A DNA stretch of 64,000 bases from Terrisporobacter mayombei (GCF_020748465.1 NZ_JAHZMP010000008.1:45331-109330); one strand, 5' to 3'; numbered from the stretch's first letter, positions 52,946-63,752 are shown. The notes: generated by a model not told the origin, from the sequence alone. A program made the numbers and translations.

Positions 52946-54331
52946 ATGATATTTGAGAAAACGCTAAGTACGATAAAAAAATACAGCTTAATCGAAAATG
53001 GGGATAAAATTGTGTTAGGCCTTTCTGGAGGACCTGATTCGGTTTGTTTATTACATATATTGAATAGATTGAGGGATGTTCTAGATATAGAAGTTTATGC
53101 AGCACATTTGAATCATCAGATTAGAGGCATGGAAGCCCAAAAAGATGCTCTATATGTTTCTCAATTGTGTGAAAGCTTAGGAGTAACTTTTTTTGTTAAA
53201 TCTATAAATGTACCACAATATTGTAAGCAAAATAAGCTGTCTTTAGAAGAGGGAGCAAGAAAATTAAGATATGAGATGTTCTTTGAAATAAAAGAAAAGC
53301 TAAATGCAAATAAAATAGCTATAGCTCATAATATGAATGATCAAGCTGAAACCGTTTTAATGCGTATGATGAGGGGGACAGGTTTACAAGGATTAAAAGG
53401 GATAGATTACATAAGAGATGATGATATAATTAGACCTATTTTAGAAATTGAAAGGTATGAAATAGAAGCTTACTGTGAAGAGTATAAATTGAACCCAAGA
53501 ATAGACGCTACAAACCTAGAAAACATATATACAAGGAATAAAATTAGACTAGATCTTATACCATATATGAAGGATAATTTTAATTCTAACATAATAGAAT
53601 CCATAGTAAGAATGAGTAATAGCTTGAGAATTGATAATGATTTTATAGAAAAAGAGGCTTTTAAAAAGTTTAAAGAAGTAGCCTTTATAAATGGATACAA
53701 TTTAGAAATTAAGCTAAATAAATATATAAATTTACATAAGTCATTAAAAAGTAGAATTATTAGATTAGGAATAAAATATGTTTTGGGAGATACAAATTTT
53801 ATAGACCAAAAGCATGTTGAGGAAGTTCTAGACTTAGAAGGTGAAAATAAAATTGATAAAAAAATAGTTCTTCCAAGAGGATTATTTGTTTATAGACAAA
53901 AGAGTAAACTGGTATTTACAACAAAAGAAATTATATTTGAAGAAATAGAATTCTCTTATAAAGTACCGAAAAATGGGTTTGTCAAAATAAATGAAGCTAA
54001 TATCATTATTGAAACTGAAACAATGCCTATAAATAGGTATAAGGCTTTGAAAAGAGATAAATCATTAAAATGGTTTGATTGTAATAAAATTAAAGGGGGG
54101 ATAATTGTAAGAAGTAGAAAGTCAGGGGATAAAATAAAACTTTCTATGGGAAGCAAAAAATTGAAAGAATTATTCATAGATTTAAAAATTCCAAAAGAAG
54201 AAAGAGGTAAAGTTCCGGTGCTACAGGATGATAATGGAATTTTATGTGTTGGAAATTTTAGAAATAGTGAAGCATATAAGGTTGATGAAACCACAAAAGA
54301 AGTCTTAAAGATTTGCTTTAAGAAAATTTAG
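52946..54331 (+). CDS. tilS: tRNA(Ile)-lysidine synthetase
   Basis: 461 residues. PP-loop S-G-G-P-D-S near 29; G-A-R-K-L-R-Y near 110; H-N-M-N-D-Q-A-E-T near 130-138 and the R-P-I-L block are TilS signatures. A C-terminal TilS domain (~385-455, with S-R-K-S-G-D-K-I) is present. It converts C34 of a minor tRNA-Ile into lysidine so that AUA is read as Ile, essential in this AUA-rich genome. Only a weak ribosome site (AGAGG) is visible. ftsH follows directly; the hpt gene often found between them is absent. Confidence 0.95.
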   Translation: MIFEKTLSTIKKYSLIENGDKIVLGLSGGPDSVCLLHILNRLRDVLDIEVYAAHLNHQIRGMEAQKDALYVSQLCESLGVTFFVKSINVPQYCKQNKLSLEEGARKLRYEMFFEIKEKLNANKIAIAHNMNDQAETVLMRMMRGTGLQGLKGIDYIRDDDIIRPILEIERYEIEAYCEEYKLNPRIDATNLENIYTRNKIRLDLIPYMKDNFNSNIIESIVRMSNSLRIDNDFIEKEAFKKFKEVAFINGYNLEIKLNKYINLHKSLKSRIIRLGIKYVLGDTNFIDQKHVEEVLDLEGENKIDKKIVLPRGLFVYRQKSKLVFTTKEIIFEEIEFSYKVPKNGFVKINEANIIIETETMPINRYKALKRDKSLKWFDCNKIKGGIIVRSRKSGDKIKLSMGSKKLKELFIDLKIPKEERGKVPVLQDDNGILCVGNFRNSEAYKVDETTKEVLKICFKKI

Positions 54332-54363
54332 AATTAAAACAACTTATGAAAGGAGGGCTTCTT

Positions 54364-56340
54364 TTGAACAAATTTTTAAAAGGAGCAGGTTTTTATCTGT
54401 TACTATTTATGATAATAATTGGAATAGTCCAATTTTCAGGTACTAAAACAACTAAGATTGAAGAGTTAAAGTTTTCTGAAGTTTATAAAAATTTAATGGA
54501 AGAAAATATATCGAGTATACATTTTGTTGAAGGAACTTCTGTAAAAGGAAAAATAAAAGACTCAAATAAGGAATTCACGTCATATATACCAAATGAAGTA
54601 TTAGGAGATAAACTAGCTAATGAGATATTAGATCAATCAGTAGAAAATAAGTTAGTAATTGATGGGGAAGCACAACCACAAACACCTTGGTTTGTAAGTA
54701 TGCTGCCAACTGTTCTTCTAATTGGATTTATGATTATAATATGGTTTGTTTTTATGAATCAGTCTCAAGGTGGAGGCGGAAAGGTTATGAGTTTTGGAAA
54801 ATCTAAAGCCAGGGTTCATAAAGATGATGAAAAGACAAGGGTCACATTCAAAGATGTGGCGGGACTGTCGGAGGAAAAAGAAGATTTGCAGGAAGTTGTT
54901 GATTTCCTGAAGAACCCCAAGAGGTATATTAATCTAGGTGCTAGAATTCCAAAAGGTATACTAATGGTTGGTCCTCCAGGTACAGGAAAAACATATTTAT
55001 CAAGAGCTGTTGCAGGAGAAGCTGGGGTACCATTTTTCAGCATAAGTGGTTCTGACTTTGTTGAAATGTTCGTAGGTGTTGGAGCATCAAGAGTAAGAGA
55101 TTTATTTGAACAAGCGAAGAAAAGTGCACCTGCAATAATATTCATAGATGAAATAGACGCTGTTGGTAGGAAAAGAGGTGCTGGTCTTGGTGGAGGACAT
55201 GATGAAAGAGAGCAAACTCTAAACCAACTTCTAGTAGAGATGGATGGTTTCGGAGTTAATCAAGGAATAATAATCATGGCTGCAACAAATAGACCAGACA
55301 TTTTAGACCCTGCATTACTTAGACCAGGTAGATTTGACAGAGAAGTAGTAGTTGGAGTACCAGATGTTAGAGGTAGAGAAGCTATATTTGAGGTTCATTC
55401 AAAAAATAAACCTTTAGCACATGATGTAAATAAAGAAGTGTTAGCTAAGAGAACTCCAGGATTTACGCCAGCAGATATTGAAAACATAATGAATGAGGCT
55501 GCTATATTAACAGCTAGAAAAAGAGAAAAAGAAATTCATATGGATACTATAGAAGAAGCTATAACAAAAGTTATGGTTGGTGTAGCTAAAAAATCTAGAG
55601 TTATCAGTGAAAAAGATAGAAAGCTTACAGCTTATCATGAGGCAGGTCATGCTATTTGTATGCATATACTTCCAAATGTAAATCCAGTTCACCAAGTAAC
55701 TATAATACCAAGGGGTAGAGCTGGTGGATTTACTGAACCTCTTCCACAAGAAGACCAAATGTATGGTACTAAGAATGAAATGTTAGAAACTATAGTAATG
55801 GCTCTTGGTGGTAGGGTTGCAGAAGAATTAATCATGGAGGACATTTCAACAGGAGCATCTAATGACCTAGAAAGAGTTACAGCAATAGCAAGAGCTATGG
55901 TAACAAAATATGGTATGAGTGAAAAAATGGGACCTATGGTATACGGAGACAGTGATGATGAAGTATTCTTAGGAAACAGCATAACTACTAAGAAAAATTA
56001 CTCAGAAGAGATAGCTTTTGAGATAGATAAAGAAGTTAGAGCTATAGTTGAAAATGCTTATAAAGAGTGTAAACAGATATTAAATAAAAATATGGATAAA
56101 TTACACTATGTTGCAAAAGGATTACTGCTATATGAAACATTAGATTCAGATCAATTTATGCAAGCATTTAATGAAGAGTTGTCATTAGATGAAAAAGATG
56201 TATTTGCAAAAAAAGAAGAATCAAAAGTTATTATTGATGAGGAAGAAGATACACAAGAAGAATCTAATGAAGAAGTGAAGGTTAATTTAAGTAAATCAAA
56301 ATTAGAAGATTTCAAATTACCAGAAGATGATAATAAATAA
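54364..56340 (+). CDS. ftsH: ATP-dependent zinc metalloprotease FtsH
   Basis: 658 residues from TTG 54364, seven bases after AAGGAGGG; the ATG at 54346 overlaps that site. Two membrane helices (~8-25 and ~112-130) flank a small outside domain. AAA+ module: Walker A G-P-P-G-T-G-K-T near 202, Walker B I-I-F-I-D-E-I-D near 258, and second region of homology R-P-G-R-F-D-R near 320. The zinc site H-E-A-G-H near 428 lies in the protease domain. It degrades membrane and regulatory proteins. The C-terminal tail (~615-658) is acidic. Confidence 0.97.
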   Translation: MNKFLKGAGFYLLLFMIIIGIVQFSGTKTTKIEELKFSEVYKNLMEENISSIHFVEGTSVKGKIKDSNKEFTSYIPNEVLGDKLANEILDQSVENKLVIDGEAQPQTPWFVSMLPTVLLIGFMIIIWFVFMNQSQGGGGKVMSFGKSKARVHKDDEKTRVTFKDVAGLSEEKEDLQEVVDFLKNPKRYINLGARIPKGILMVGPPGTGKTYLSRAVAGEAGVPFFSISGSDFVEMFVGVGASRVRDLFEQAKKSAPAIIFIDEIDAVGRKRGAGLGGGHDEREQTLNQLLVEMDGFGVNQGIIIMAATNRPDILDPALLRPGRFDREVVVGVPDVRGREAIFEVHSKNKPLAHDVNKEVLAKRTPGFTPADIENIMNEAAILTARKREKEIHMDTIEEAITKVMVGVAKKSRVISEKDRKLTAYHEAGHAICMHILPNVNPVHQVTIIPRGRAGGFTEPLPQEDQMYGTKNEMLETIVMALGGRVAEELIMEDISTGASNDLERVTAIARAMVTKYGMSEKMGPMVYGDSDDEVFLGNSITTKKNYSEEIAFEIDKEVRAIVENAYKECKQILNKNMDKLHYVAKGLLLYETLDSDQFMQAFNEELSLDEKDVFAKKEESKVIIDEEEDTQEESNEEVKVNLSKSKLEDFKLPEDDNK

Positions 56341-56350
56341 TTTAAATAGA

Positions 56351-56382
56351 AAAACAGGGCTTGCATTAAAGCTCTGTTTTTA
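56351..56382 (+). terminator. Terminator after ftsH
   Basis: AAAACAGGGCTT (56351-56362) pairs with AAGCTCTGTTTT (56369-56380) with one G-T pair, then T residues. Confidence 0.85.
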
Positions 56383-56447
56383 TTTATATATAATATAATT
56401 AGTGTATAATTAATTTTATAAAAAAGTCGAAATAGTAGAGGTGAAGT

Positions 56448-57425
56448 ATGAGAGATAAAATAATAGAAGTTATTTTAGATAGTGGAACAGATTTTGTATC
56501 GGGAGAAGAATTATCAAAAAAATTAGGTATATCTAGAACAGCCATATGGAAACATATTAATATTTTACGAGAAGAAGGTTACGATATAGAATCTGTTAAT
56601 AGAAAAGGTTATAGATTAATTGGATCACCAAAGGATTTATTAAACCCACAAAATATTTATCATAATTTAAAAACAGAGTTTATAGGAAAAAATGTAATTC
56701 ATCTTGAAAGTGTAGACTCAACTAATGATTACTTAAAGAAGGTAGGTGATGATGTTCAAGAAGGCACTGTAGTTATAAGTGAAGAACAAACAAAAGGCAA
56801 AGGAAGATTGGGGAGAAATTGGCAATCAAAATCCAAAGAAGGTATATGGATGAGCATAATACTTAAACCTGAGATTATACCATATAAAGCTCCTTTTATA
56901 ACTTTAATAGCAGGGGCAGCTATAGTAAAAGCATTAAATAACTTACAAGTATCTGCAAATATTAAATGGCCAAATGATATTATTATAAATAATAAAAAAG
57001 TAAGTGGAATATTAACTGAGTTATCTGCCGAAATTGAAAGAATTAATTATGTGGTAGTTGGAATAGGCATGAATGTGAAGAACTTAGATTTTGATAAAGA
57101 GTTAGAAGAAAAGGCAACATCATTGTATAAAGAGGATTATCATTTATCAAGAGTAGAAATAGTATCACAAGTACTTTATGAATTTGAAAAGCTATATAAT
57201 GATTATATAAAAAATGACTACAAAGAAGAAACTTTAAAAATTTGTAAAGAATACTCAGCAATACTAAATAAAGATGTATATATAATTAAAGGTGATGAAA
57301 AAGAACTAGTCAAATGTATTGATATTAGTGATGACGGAAATTTAATAGTAAGGGCTGGTAATAATAACGTACAAGAAATTTTATCTGGAGAAGTTTCAAT
57401 AAGAGGAGTTAAAGGATATGTATAA
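56448..57425 (+). CDS. birA: Bifunctional biotin ligase / biotin operon repressor
   Basis: 325 residues. N-terminal winged helix (~1-62) with S-G-E-E-L-S-K-K-L-G-I-S-R-T-A-I-W-K-H-I; biotin ligase core with V-D-S-T-N-D-Y near 89, G-K-G-R-L-G-R-N-W near 117-125 (biotin/adenylate loop) and I-K-W-P-N-D near 178; C-terminal SH3-like domain (~275-320). It attaches biotin to carboxylases and represses biotin genes when biotinyl-AMP is high. The end overlaps the next gene by eight bases. Confidence 0.96.
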   Translation: MRDKIIEVILDSGTDFVSGEELSKKLGISRTAIWKHINILREEGYDIESVNRKGYRLIGSPKDLLNPQNIYHNLKTEFIGKNVIHLESVDSTNDYLKKVGDDVQEGTVVISEEQTKGKGRLGRNWQSKSKEGIWMSIILKPEIIPYKAPFITLIAGAAIVKALNNLQVSANIKWPNDIIINNKKVSGILTELSAEIERINYVVVGIGMNVKNLDFDKELEEKATSLYKEDYHLSRVEIVSQVLYEFEKLYNDYIKNDYKEETLKICKEYSAILNKDVYIIKGDEKELVKCIDISDDGNLIVRAGNNNVQEILSGEVSIRGVKGYV

Positions 57426-58386
57426 TAATATTTTGGATGTAAAAGGATTGAAAGTTGGTCAAGTAGAAGATACAGACGCTTTAACTGGCTGTACTGTTGT
57501 AATATGCGAAGAAGGTGCAACCTGTGGAGTGGATGTTAGAGGATCTGCCCCAGGAACGAGAGAAACAGATTTACTAGATCCAATAAACTCAGTTCAAAAA
57601 GTACATGCAGTAGTATTATCTGGGGGATCTGCATTTGGGTTGGAGTCTACATGTGGCGTAAGTAAATATTTAGAAGAAAAGAATATAGGGTTTGATGTTG
57701 GGGTTTGTAAAGTACCTATTGTAACAGGAGCGGTATTATTTGACTTAGGTGTAGGAAATTATAAAGTAAGACCAGATAAAGAAATGGGATACAAAGCTTG
57801 TTTAAATGCCAGTGAGACTGAATTAAAACAAGGAAACTATGGGGCAGGATGTGGAGCAACTGTAGGAAAAGTAAAAGGGCTAGACTATGTAACAAAAGGT
57901 GGAATAGGAAGTTACTCAATTAAACTTGATAATGGAGTGGTAGTATCAGCATTAATAGCTGTTAATGCTTTTGGAGATATATATGAAGATGGAAGAGTAA
58001 TAGCTGGAGTATTAAATGATGACAAAACAAAATTATTAAATACTTATGAAATAATGAAGCCAGGATTTATGAAGGGCGGATTTAAAATAGATAATACAAC
58101 TATAGGTATAGTTGCCACTAATGCAAAATTAACAAAAGCCCAATGTAAAAAAATATCTCAAATGGCTCATGATGGATATGCAAAAGCGATATTTCCTATA
58201 CATACACCTCATGATGGAGATGCAATATTTACTATGTCAACGGGAAAAATAGAAGTTGATTCAGATATTACCCTATTAGGATGTTTAACAGTTGAGGTAG
58301 TAGAAAAAAGTATTATAAATGCCATAAAAAACGCTAAAAACGTAAAAAATATTATTTCTTATAATGAATTAGAAAATGACAAATAA
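57418..58386 (+). CDS. P1 family peptidase (DmpA-like aminopeptidase, S58)
   Basis: 322 residues. L-S-G-G-S-A-F-G-L near 68-76 and G-A-G-C-G-A-T-V-G-K near 142-151 are family blocks. N226-T-T-I-G-I-V-A-T-N-A is the equivalent of the autoprocessing site, where the residue after cleavage becomes the N-terminal nucleophile (Thr here, Ser in DmpA). These enzymes self-cleave into two chains and release N-terminal residues or beta-peptides; natural substrates are unknown. Coupled to birA by an eight-base overlap. Confidence 0.88.
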   Translation: MYNNILDVKGLKVGQVEDTDALTGCTVVICEEGATCGVDVRGSAPGTRETDLLDPINSVQKVHAVVLSGGSAFGLESTCGVSKYLEEKNIGFDVGVCKVPIVTGAVLFDLGVGNYKVRPDKEMGYKACLNASETELKQGNYGAGCGATVGKVKGLDYVTKGGIGSYSIKLDNGVVVSALIAVNAFGDIYEDGRVIAGVLNDDKTKLLNTYEIMKPGFMKGGFKIDNTTIGIVATNAKLTKAQCKKISQMAHDGYAKAIFPIHTPHDGDAIFTMSTGKIEVDSDITLLGCLTVEVVEKSIINAIKNAKNVKNIISYNELENDK

Positions 58387-58432
58387 TAATATCATATAAA
58401 AAAGTTGCACTATATATGTTTATATAATATTG

Positions 58433-58461
58433 TTGACAATGCAAAAAGTCACTGTTAAAAT
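58433..58461 (+). promoter_or_regulatory. Sigma-A promoter of panT-coaX
   Basis: A consensus TTGACA (58433-58438), 17 bases, TAAAAT (58456-58461). Transcription should begin near 58468, giving a ~130-base structured leader. Confidence 0.8.
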
Positions 58462-58467
58462 TGTCTT

Positions 58468-58598
58468 GTTATATAGCTGACATCTTCTTAACGAAGAGTC
58501 TGACTTAGTTGACACTTAAGAGTCGCAAAAGTCAAAACTAAATAAAACTAAAATAGTCCGGCATCTTTTAAGAGCTGGAACGGGGGTGTATTTTTATT
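58468..58598 (+). ncRNA. Structured leader of panT resembling tandem pan-motif RNA
   Basis: Hairpin 1 spans 58475-58505: AGC, T-T mismatch, GAC, a single bulged A (58482), TCTTC, loop, GAAGA, GTC, and a second bulged A (58503) on the 3' side. Hairpin 2 spans 58555-58581: GTCCGGC, bulged A (58563), TCTT, loop, AAGA, GCTGGA, bulged A, C. Both share the core CATCTT/AAGAG and two bulged adenosines. Between them a third related stretch GACACTTAAGAGTC lies at 58511-58524. The known pan motif is a stem-loop with two conserved bulged A residues, often in tandem, before pantothenate genes. Hairpin 2 abuts the ribosome site CGGGGGTG. Confidence 0.55.
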
Positions 58599-59201
58599 AT
58601 GATTAACACACGAGCATCAGCACAAAGAAGGTTGAATGTAAGGAGAATGACTATAATAGGAGTTTTATCTGCAATTTCTATTATGATGTCAATGTTACCA
58701 TTTATAGGTTATATACCTATAGGACCTATAAAAGCAACTATAATGCATATACCAGTTATTATAGGCGCGATTATAGAAGGTCCAGTAGTAGGCGCAACAA
58801 TAGGGTTAATTTTTGGATTAACAAGCTTATGGAACGCAATAACACAACCAGTATTATTGTCGCCATTATTTATAAATCCGCTAGTATCTGTACTTCCTAG
58901 AATACTAATAGGAATAGTAGCTTATTATGTATATCAAGGTGTATACAAAGTAAGTAAAAAAGTGTATGCTTCAGGATTTGTAGCAGGTATAATGGGATCT
59001 CTTGCTAATACAGCTGGCGTTTTAGGTATGATTTATATACTATATGCAGATAAATACCTAGCACTTATGGAACAACAAGGATCAAGCGCGGGCAAATTAT
59101 TATTTGGCGTTGTTTTAACAAGTGGAGTACCAGAAGCATTAATCGCAGGATTAATAGTATCTGCAGTTTCAGTGGCACTAATAAGAAAAGGCAAAAAATA
59201 G
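58599..59201 (+). CDS. panT: ECF transporter substrate-binding subunit, probable pantothenate (PanT)
   Basis: 200 residues with five or six hydrophobic helices. The N-terminal [13 protein letters not shown] motif and [16 protein letters not shown] near 45-60 match ECF S-components. The next gene, 17 bases on, is pantothenate kinase CoaX, so pantothenate is the likely vitamin. It would use shared EcfA/A'/T units encoded elsewhere. The start follows CGGGGGTG at the end of the structured leader. Confidence 0.87.
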   Translation: MINTRASAQRRLNVRRMTIIGVLSAISIMMSMLPFIGYIPIGPIKATIMHIPVIIGAIIEGPVVGATIGLIFGLTSLWNAITQPVLLSPLFINPLVSVLPRILIGIVAYYVYQGVYKVSKKVYASGFVAGIMGSLANTAGVLGMIYILYADKYLALMEQQGSSAGKLLFGVVLTSGVPEALIAGLIVSAVSVALIRKGKK

Positions 59202-59218
59202 AAGGAAGGTTTAAACAT

Positions 59219-59986
59219 ATGCTATTAGTATTTGATATAGGAAATACAAATATGGTTATAGGTATATATGAAGGAAAGACTTTAGTAAAAGACTGGAGGA
59301 TTTGTACAGATATACACAAAACATCTGATGAATATGGAATGTTAATAAGTAATTTATTAACTTATGATAAAATGGACTTAAAATCAATTGATGATGTAAT
59401 AATATCTTCAGTTGTTCCAAATGTAATGCATGCTTTAGAAAACTTTTGTATAAAGTATTGTGAGAAAAAGCCTATGATAGTAGGTCCTGGAATAAGAACA
59501 GGGCTAAATATAAAATATGATAATCCTAAACAAGTAGGAGCAGATAGAATAGTAAATGCTGTGGCAGCAATTGAAAAATACGGAAGTCCGCTTATAATAG
59601 TAGATTTTGGAACAGCTACAACATTTTGTGCAATATCTGAAAGAGCAGAGTATCTAGGTGGAACAATATGTCCAGGGCTTAAGATATCAAGTGAAGCATT
59701 ATTTAATGGTGCTGCAAAACTTCCTAGAGTTGAACTTCTTAAACCAGGTAAGACTATTTGTAAAACTACAGTAGAAGCAATGCAATCAGGAATAATATAC
59801 GGATACGTTGGACAGGTAGAAAAAATAATATCAATGATGAAAAAAGAATTACGTAGTGAAAATATAAAAGTTATAGCTACAGGAGGATTATCTTCTCTTA
59901 TTCATTCAGAAACTGATAGCATAGATTATGTAGATAGATTTTTAACTTTAGAAGGATTAAGATTAATACACGAAAAAAACAAATAA
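59219..59986 (+). CDS. coaX: Type III pantothenate kinase
   Basis: 255 residues. ASKHA fold with phosphate loop [10 protein letters not shown] near residue 5, G-A-D-R-I-V-N near 105, I-V-D-F-G-T-A-T-T near 125 and A-T-G-G-L-S near 225. It phosphorylates pantothenate, the first step to coenzyme A, is insensitive to CoA feedback and needs a monovalent cation. Paired with PanT for vitamin B5 salvage. Confidence 0.96.
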   Translation: MLLVFDIGNTNMVIGIYEGKTLVKDWRICTDIHKTSDEYGMLISNLLTYDKMDLKSIDDVIISSVVPNVMHALENFCIKYCEKKPMIVGPGIRTGLNIKYDNPKQVGADRIVNAVAAIEKYGSPLIIVDFGTATTFCAISERAEYLGGTICPGLKISSEALFNGAAKLPRVELLKPGKTICKTTVEAMQSGIIYGYVGQVEKIISMMKKELRSENIKVIATGGLSSLIHSETDSIDYVDRFLTLEGLRLIHEKNK

Positions 59987-59995
59987 AAATCATGT

Positions 59996-60023
59996 AGGAA
60001 TTGGTGTAATCCAATTCCTTTTT
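59996..60023 (+). terminator. Terminator after coaX
   Basis: AGGAATTGG (59996-60004) pairs with CCAATTCCT (60011-60019), followed by T residues. Confidence 0.85.
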
Positions 60024-60159
60024 AATATGTAAAAATAATACAATACAAAATAATAATAGTATATTTTCAGAATTTGTAATAATATATTTAGAGTAGTTAA
60101 TTAAAATTTGGAAAAATGTTAATCATTATAAATAATTCATAATTAAAAGGAGACAGAAG

Positions 60160-61137
60160 ATGAAAATAGGCAATGTCCAATTAAATAATAAAGTTTTTTT
60201 ATCTCCTATGGCAGGTGTAACAGACTTACCTTTTAGATTAATTTGTAAAGAAAAAGGATGTGGTATGCTTTACACGGAGATGATAAATGCTAAGGCTCTT
60301 TGCTATGATGATGAAAATACTAAGAAGATGTTGAAAATAGAAGATGAAGAACATCCTATTGCAGTTCAAATATTTGGATCGGAACCAGAATTTATGGGAA
60401 AAGCAGCAGCTATAATGAATGAGTATCCAAATGAAGTTTTAGATATAAATATGGGATGTCCAGCACCAAAAGTTATAAAAAACGGTGATGGATCTGCTTT
60501 AATGAGAAACCCTAAGCTAGCAGCAGAAGTTTTAAGTTCAGTAGTTAAGAACTCAAAAAAACCAGTTACATTAAAAATAAGAAAAGGCTGGGACGACGAT
60601 AGTGTAAATGCTGTTGAGATAGCTAAAATAGCAGAAGAATGCGGAATAAGTGCTTTAGCTATACATGGTAGAACAAGAGAGCAATTTTATTCTGGTAAAG
60701 CAGATTGGGATATAATTGCACAAATAAAGCAAACTATAAATATACCTGTAATAGGTAATGGTGATGTATTTGAAGTTGAAGATGCAGTAAATATGTTAGA
60801 AAAAACTAAATGTGATGCTATAATGATTGGTAGGGGTTCGCAAGGAAACCCTTGGATATTCAAAAGAATAAATCATTATATGGAGACTGGACAAATATTA
60901 CCAGAGCCAACATTAGAAGAAAAAATAACTACAGCAATAAAGCACATGAATTTAGCAGTAGCGGAACATGGAGAGTATGTTGCTGTAAGGGAAATGAGAA
61001 AACATATAGGTTGGTACTTAAAAGGTTTAAAAAATTCCGCTAAATATAAAGATCAAATTAATAAAATAACGGATTACAAAGAAGTAATTGCTATGTTAGA
61101 AGAGTATATGGAACACTCCTTGACACAAATAAGATAG
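60160..61137 (+). CDS. dusB: tRNA-dihydrouridine synthase, DusB type
   Basis: 325 residues. L-S-P-M-A-G-V-T-D-L-P-F-R near 13-25 binds FMN, catalytic Cys is in D-I-N-M-G-C-P-A-P-K near 95-104, followed by G-S-A-L-M-R-N-P, and the FMN phosphate site is I-G-R-G-S-Q-G-N-P-W-I-F near 223-234. It reduces specific uridines in the tRNA D-loop. DusB is assigned from the greA-lysS neighbourhood usual in Firmicutes. AAGGAG precedes the start. Confidence 0.95.
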   Translation: MKIGNVQLNNKVFLSPMAGVTDLPFRLICKEKGCGMLYTEMINAKALCYDDENTKKMLKIEDEEHPIAVQIFGSEPEFMGKAAAIMNEYPNEVLDINMGCPAPKVIKNGDGSALMRNPKLAAEVLSSVVKNSKKPVTLKIRKGWDDDSVNAVEIAKIAEECGISALAIHGRTREQFYSGKADWDIIAQIKQTINIPVIGNGDVFEVEDAVNMLEKTKCDAIMIGRGSQGNPWIFKRINHYMETGQILPEPTLEEKITTAIKHMNLAVAEHGEYVAVREMRKHIGWYLKGLKNSAKYKDQINKITDYKEVIAMLEEYMEHSLTQIR

Positions 61138-61234
61138 TGACTTATAATATAGCGCATAATAAATCAATAGGAATAAATGTAAAATATGTTGAATAAGCAT
61201 ATTTTAAAAATATATAGAAGGAGTTGTAGGGGTT

Positions 61235-61711
61235 ATGGTAGAAAAACAAGAGATACTTACACAAGAAGGTTACAACAAAATAGAAGAAGAAGTAGAGTAC
61301 TTAAAAACAGTTAAGAGAAAAGAAGTTGCAGAAAGAATAAAAGTAGCTATTTCATTTGGAGACTTATCGGAAAATGCTGAATACGATGAAGCTAAAAATG
61401 AGCAAGCTCAAGTAGAAGAAAGAATCGTAAAATTAGAAAATATTTTAAGAAAGGCTGTTATAATAGATGAGAGTCAAATAGACAGCAATATAGTAACAAT
61501 TGGATCGACAGTTAAAGTATATGATACTGATTTTGAAGAAGAAGTAGAATATACAATAGTAGGTTCTGCGGAAGCTGATCCATACAATGGGAAAATATCA
61601 AATGAATCACCAGTAGGTAGCACATTTATAGGAAAACACAAAGGCGATGATGTTGAAGTTCAAGTACCAAACGGTGTTGTAATATATAAAATATTAGACA
61701 TAAGAAGATAG
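61235..61711 (+). CDS. greA: Transcription elongation factor GreA
   Basis: 158 residues. N-terminal coiled coil (~5-75) with the acidic tip in [13 protein letters not shown] near 46-58 that inserts into the RNA polymerase channel, and a C-terminal FKBP-like domain with S-P-V-G-S-T-F-I-G near 125-133. It stimulates transcript cleavage in stalled complexes. It precedes lysS by 41 bases. Confidence 0.97.
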   Translation: MVEKQEILTQEGYNKIEEEVEYLKTVKRKEVAERIKVAISFGDLSENAEYDEAKNEQAQVEERIVKLENILRKAVIIDESQIDSNIVTIGSTVKVYDTDFEEEVEYTIVGSAEADPYNGKISNESPVGSTFIGKHKGDDVEVQVPNGVVIYKILDIRR

Positions 61712-61752
61712 TTTAATTAAAATTTAATAAGAACATAACTTGGAGGAAAAAA

Positions 61753-63273
61753 ATGAGTAAAGATCAACAAAATGTGATTGATAACCAAGAAGACCTTACA
61801 GAAGTACTGAAAGTAAGAAGAGAAAAATTAAGCAAGTTACAAGAAATGGGAAAAAATCCATTTGAACAAAGCAGATATGATAGAACTAACTGTTCTAAAG
61901 ACATAAAAGATAACTTTGATGAAATGGAAGGAAAAGTTGTTAGAATAGCTGGACGTATAATGAGCAAAAGACTTCAAGGTAAAGCTGGATTTATAGATAT
62001 CCAAGATCAAGACGGTAGAATACAATGCTACGTAAGAAAAGATAAAATAGGCGAAGAAGAATATGATCTTTTCAAAACTTACGATATAGGTGATATCATA
62101 GGTTTAGAAGGTGAAGTGTTTAAAACTAAAAAAGAAGAAATATCAGTAAAAGCTACTTCTGTAGTTTTATTATCTAAATCGCTACAAATATTACCAGAAA
62201 AATATCACGGATTAAAAGATCAAGATATAAGATATAGACAAAGATATGTTGACTTAATAGTTAACCCAGAAGTTAAAGATGCTTTCCTAACAAGAACAAA
62301 AGCATTAAAAGCACTAAGATTATTCTTAGATGAAAGAGGATTCTTAGAAGTTGAAACACCTATATTAAATACTATTGCTGGTGGAGCTAATGCTAGACCA
62401 TTTGTTACTCACCATAATACACTAGATATACCAATGTACTTAAGAATAGCAAATGAATTATACTTAAAAAGACTTATAGTAGGTGGGTTTGATAAAGTAT
62501 ATGAAATGGGTAGAATGTTCAGAAATGAAGGTATGTCTATAAAGCATAATCCAGAATATACTGCTATGGAATTATATCAAGCATATGCTGATTATGAAGA
62601 TATGATGAGAATAACTGAAAATCTTATATCTCATATGGCGGAAGTAGCTACAGGAAGTACAGTTGTAAACTACCAAGGAACTGAAATAGATTTCAAACCA
62701 CCTTGGAGAAGAATGACTATGATAGAATGTGTTAAAGAATATACTGGTGTTGACTTTGATACAATAAATACAGATGAAGAAGCTTTAGAAATAGCTAGAG
62801 AAAAAGGTATAGAAATAATGCCTGGAATGAGAAGAGGAGAAGTTATTAATGCATTCTTCGAAGAATTTGGTGAAGATAAATTAATCCAACCAACATTTAT
62901 AACACATCATCCAGTTGAAGTATCACCTCTTGCTAAGAGAAATGTTGAAGACCCAAGAAAAACTGATAGATTCGAAGCTTTCGCAAATAAATGGGAATTA
63001 GCTAATGCATTCTCTGAACTTAATGATCCAATCGACCAAAAAGGAAGATTTATGGATCAAATGAGAAAGAAAGAACTAGGTGATGATGAAGCTTGTGATA
63101 TGGATGAAGACTTCATAAATGCGCTAGAAGTAGGTTTACCTCCAACAGGTGGACTAGGAATAGGTATAGATAGAGTTATGATGTTACTTACTAACTCTGC
63201 ATCAATAAGAGATGTAATACTATTCCCAACGATGAAACCTATTGACCAAAATAAAAATCAAATAGAAGAATAG
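61753..63273 (+). CDS. lysS: Lysyl-tRNA synthetase, class II
   Basis: 506 residues. N-terminal OB fold (~60-150) for anticodon binding; class II motif 1 near 195, motif 2 [15 protein letters not shown] near 255-269, motif 3 G-L-G-I-G-I-D-R-V near 470-478. It charges tRNA-Lys. GGAGG precedes the ATG. Last gene before a small membrane-protein gene and the rRNA operon. Confidence 0.98.
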   Translation: MSKDQQNVIDNQEDLTEVLKVRREKLSKLQEMGKNPFEQSRYDRTNCSKDIKDNFDEMEGKVVRIAGRIMSKRLQGKAGFIDIQDQDGRIQCYVRKDKIGEEEYDLFKTYDIGDIIGLEGEVFKTKKEEISVKATSVVLLSKSLQILPEKYHGLKDQDIRYRQRYVDLIVNPEVKDAFLTRTKALKALRLFLDERGFLEVETPILNTIAGGANARPFVTHHNTLDIPMYLRIANELYLKRLIVGGFDKVYEMGRMFRNEGMSIKHNPEYTAMELYQAYADYEDMMRITENLISHMAEVATGSTVVNYQGTEIDFKPPWRRMTMIECVKEYTGVDFDTINTDEEALEIAREKGIEIMPGMRRGEVINAFFEEFGEDKLIQPTFITHHPVEVSPLAKRNVEDPRKTDRFEAFANKWELANAFSELNDPIDQKGRFMDQMRKKELGDDEACDMDEDFINALEVGLPPTGGLGIGIDRVMMLLTNSASIRDVILFPTMKPIDQNKNQIEE

Positions 63274-63283
63274 TTTTAATATA

Positions 63284-63332
63284 AAAAACTCGTGTTTACT
63301 AACTTTTATAGTTATATAGGCACGAGTTTTTT
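63284..63332 (+). terminator. Terminator after lysS
   Basis: AAAAACTCGTG (63284-63294) pairs with CACGAGTTTTTT (63321-63332), with an inner small stem in the loop. The 220 bases between this and the next start are AT-rich without clear features. Confidence 0.85.
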
Positions 63333-63555
63333 ATTACATAAAATATAACTATTTTTATTACAAAAATTAATTAACATATCAACAGTAAAATATAAAAAAC
63401 ATGAACAAAAAATGTTGTTACCTAATTTAAAATGATAAAAAAGAAAAAATGGTATTTTATTATGAGAATAATGAAAGAAAAATTATTAAAGGAAAAAGGA
63501 ATAAATACTTAGAAATGAATATAAAAATTAATGTTATACGGAAGGGGCAATGAAA

Positions 63556-63741
63556 ATGAATCAAATTATGTCATGGATATGTCTTATAAGTATATGCTTT
63601 TTATCTTTACAGGTTATGATTTTTCTATGTGAGGACACATTAAAAGTATTTAATAAAGTAAGTTGTAATAATAAAAAGAATAACAAAAAACCAGCTACTG
63701 CAAATGTTACGTATGATTATAAAAATAAAATAGCAAAATAA
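63556..63741 (+). CDS. Small single-span membrane protein
   Basis: 61 residues from ATG 63556, eight bases after GGAAGGGG; the ATG at 63550 is too close to that site. One hydrophobic helix (~5-25: M-S-W-I-C-L-I-S-I-C-F-L-S-L-Q) and a basic, lysine/asparagine-rich tail predicted inside or outside the membrane. No homology recognised. It lies between lysS and the rRNA promoters. A real start signal and membrane pattern support it, but it could be non-conserved. Confidence 0.5.
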   Translation: MNQIMSWICLISICFLSLQVMIFLCEDTLKVFNKVSCNNKKNNKKPATANVTYDYKNKIAK

Positions 63742-63752
63742 ATAAAAAAGTG

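Noticed and set aside
58550..58590. TGGAAC near the panT start looked like a T-box element
   Set aside because: The rest of the T-box consensus and a specifier loop are missing, there is no competing terminator, and the gene is not amino-acid related.
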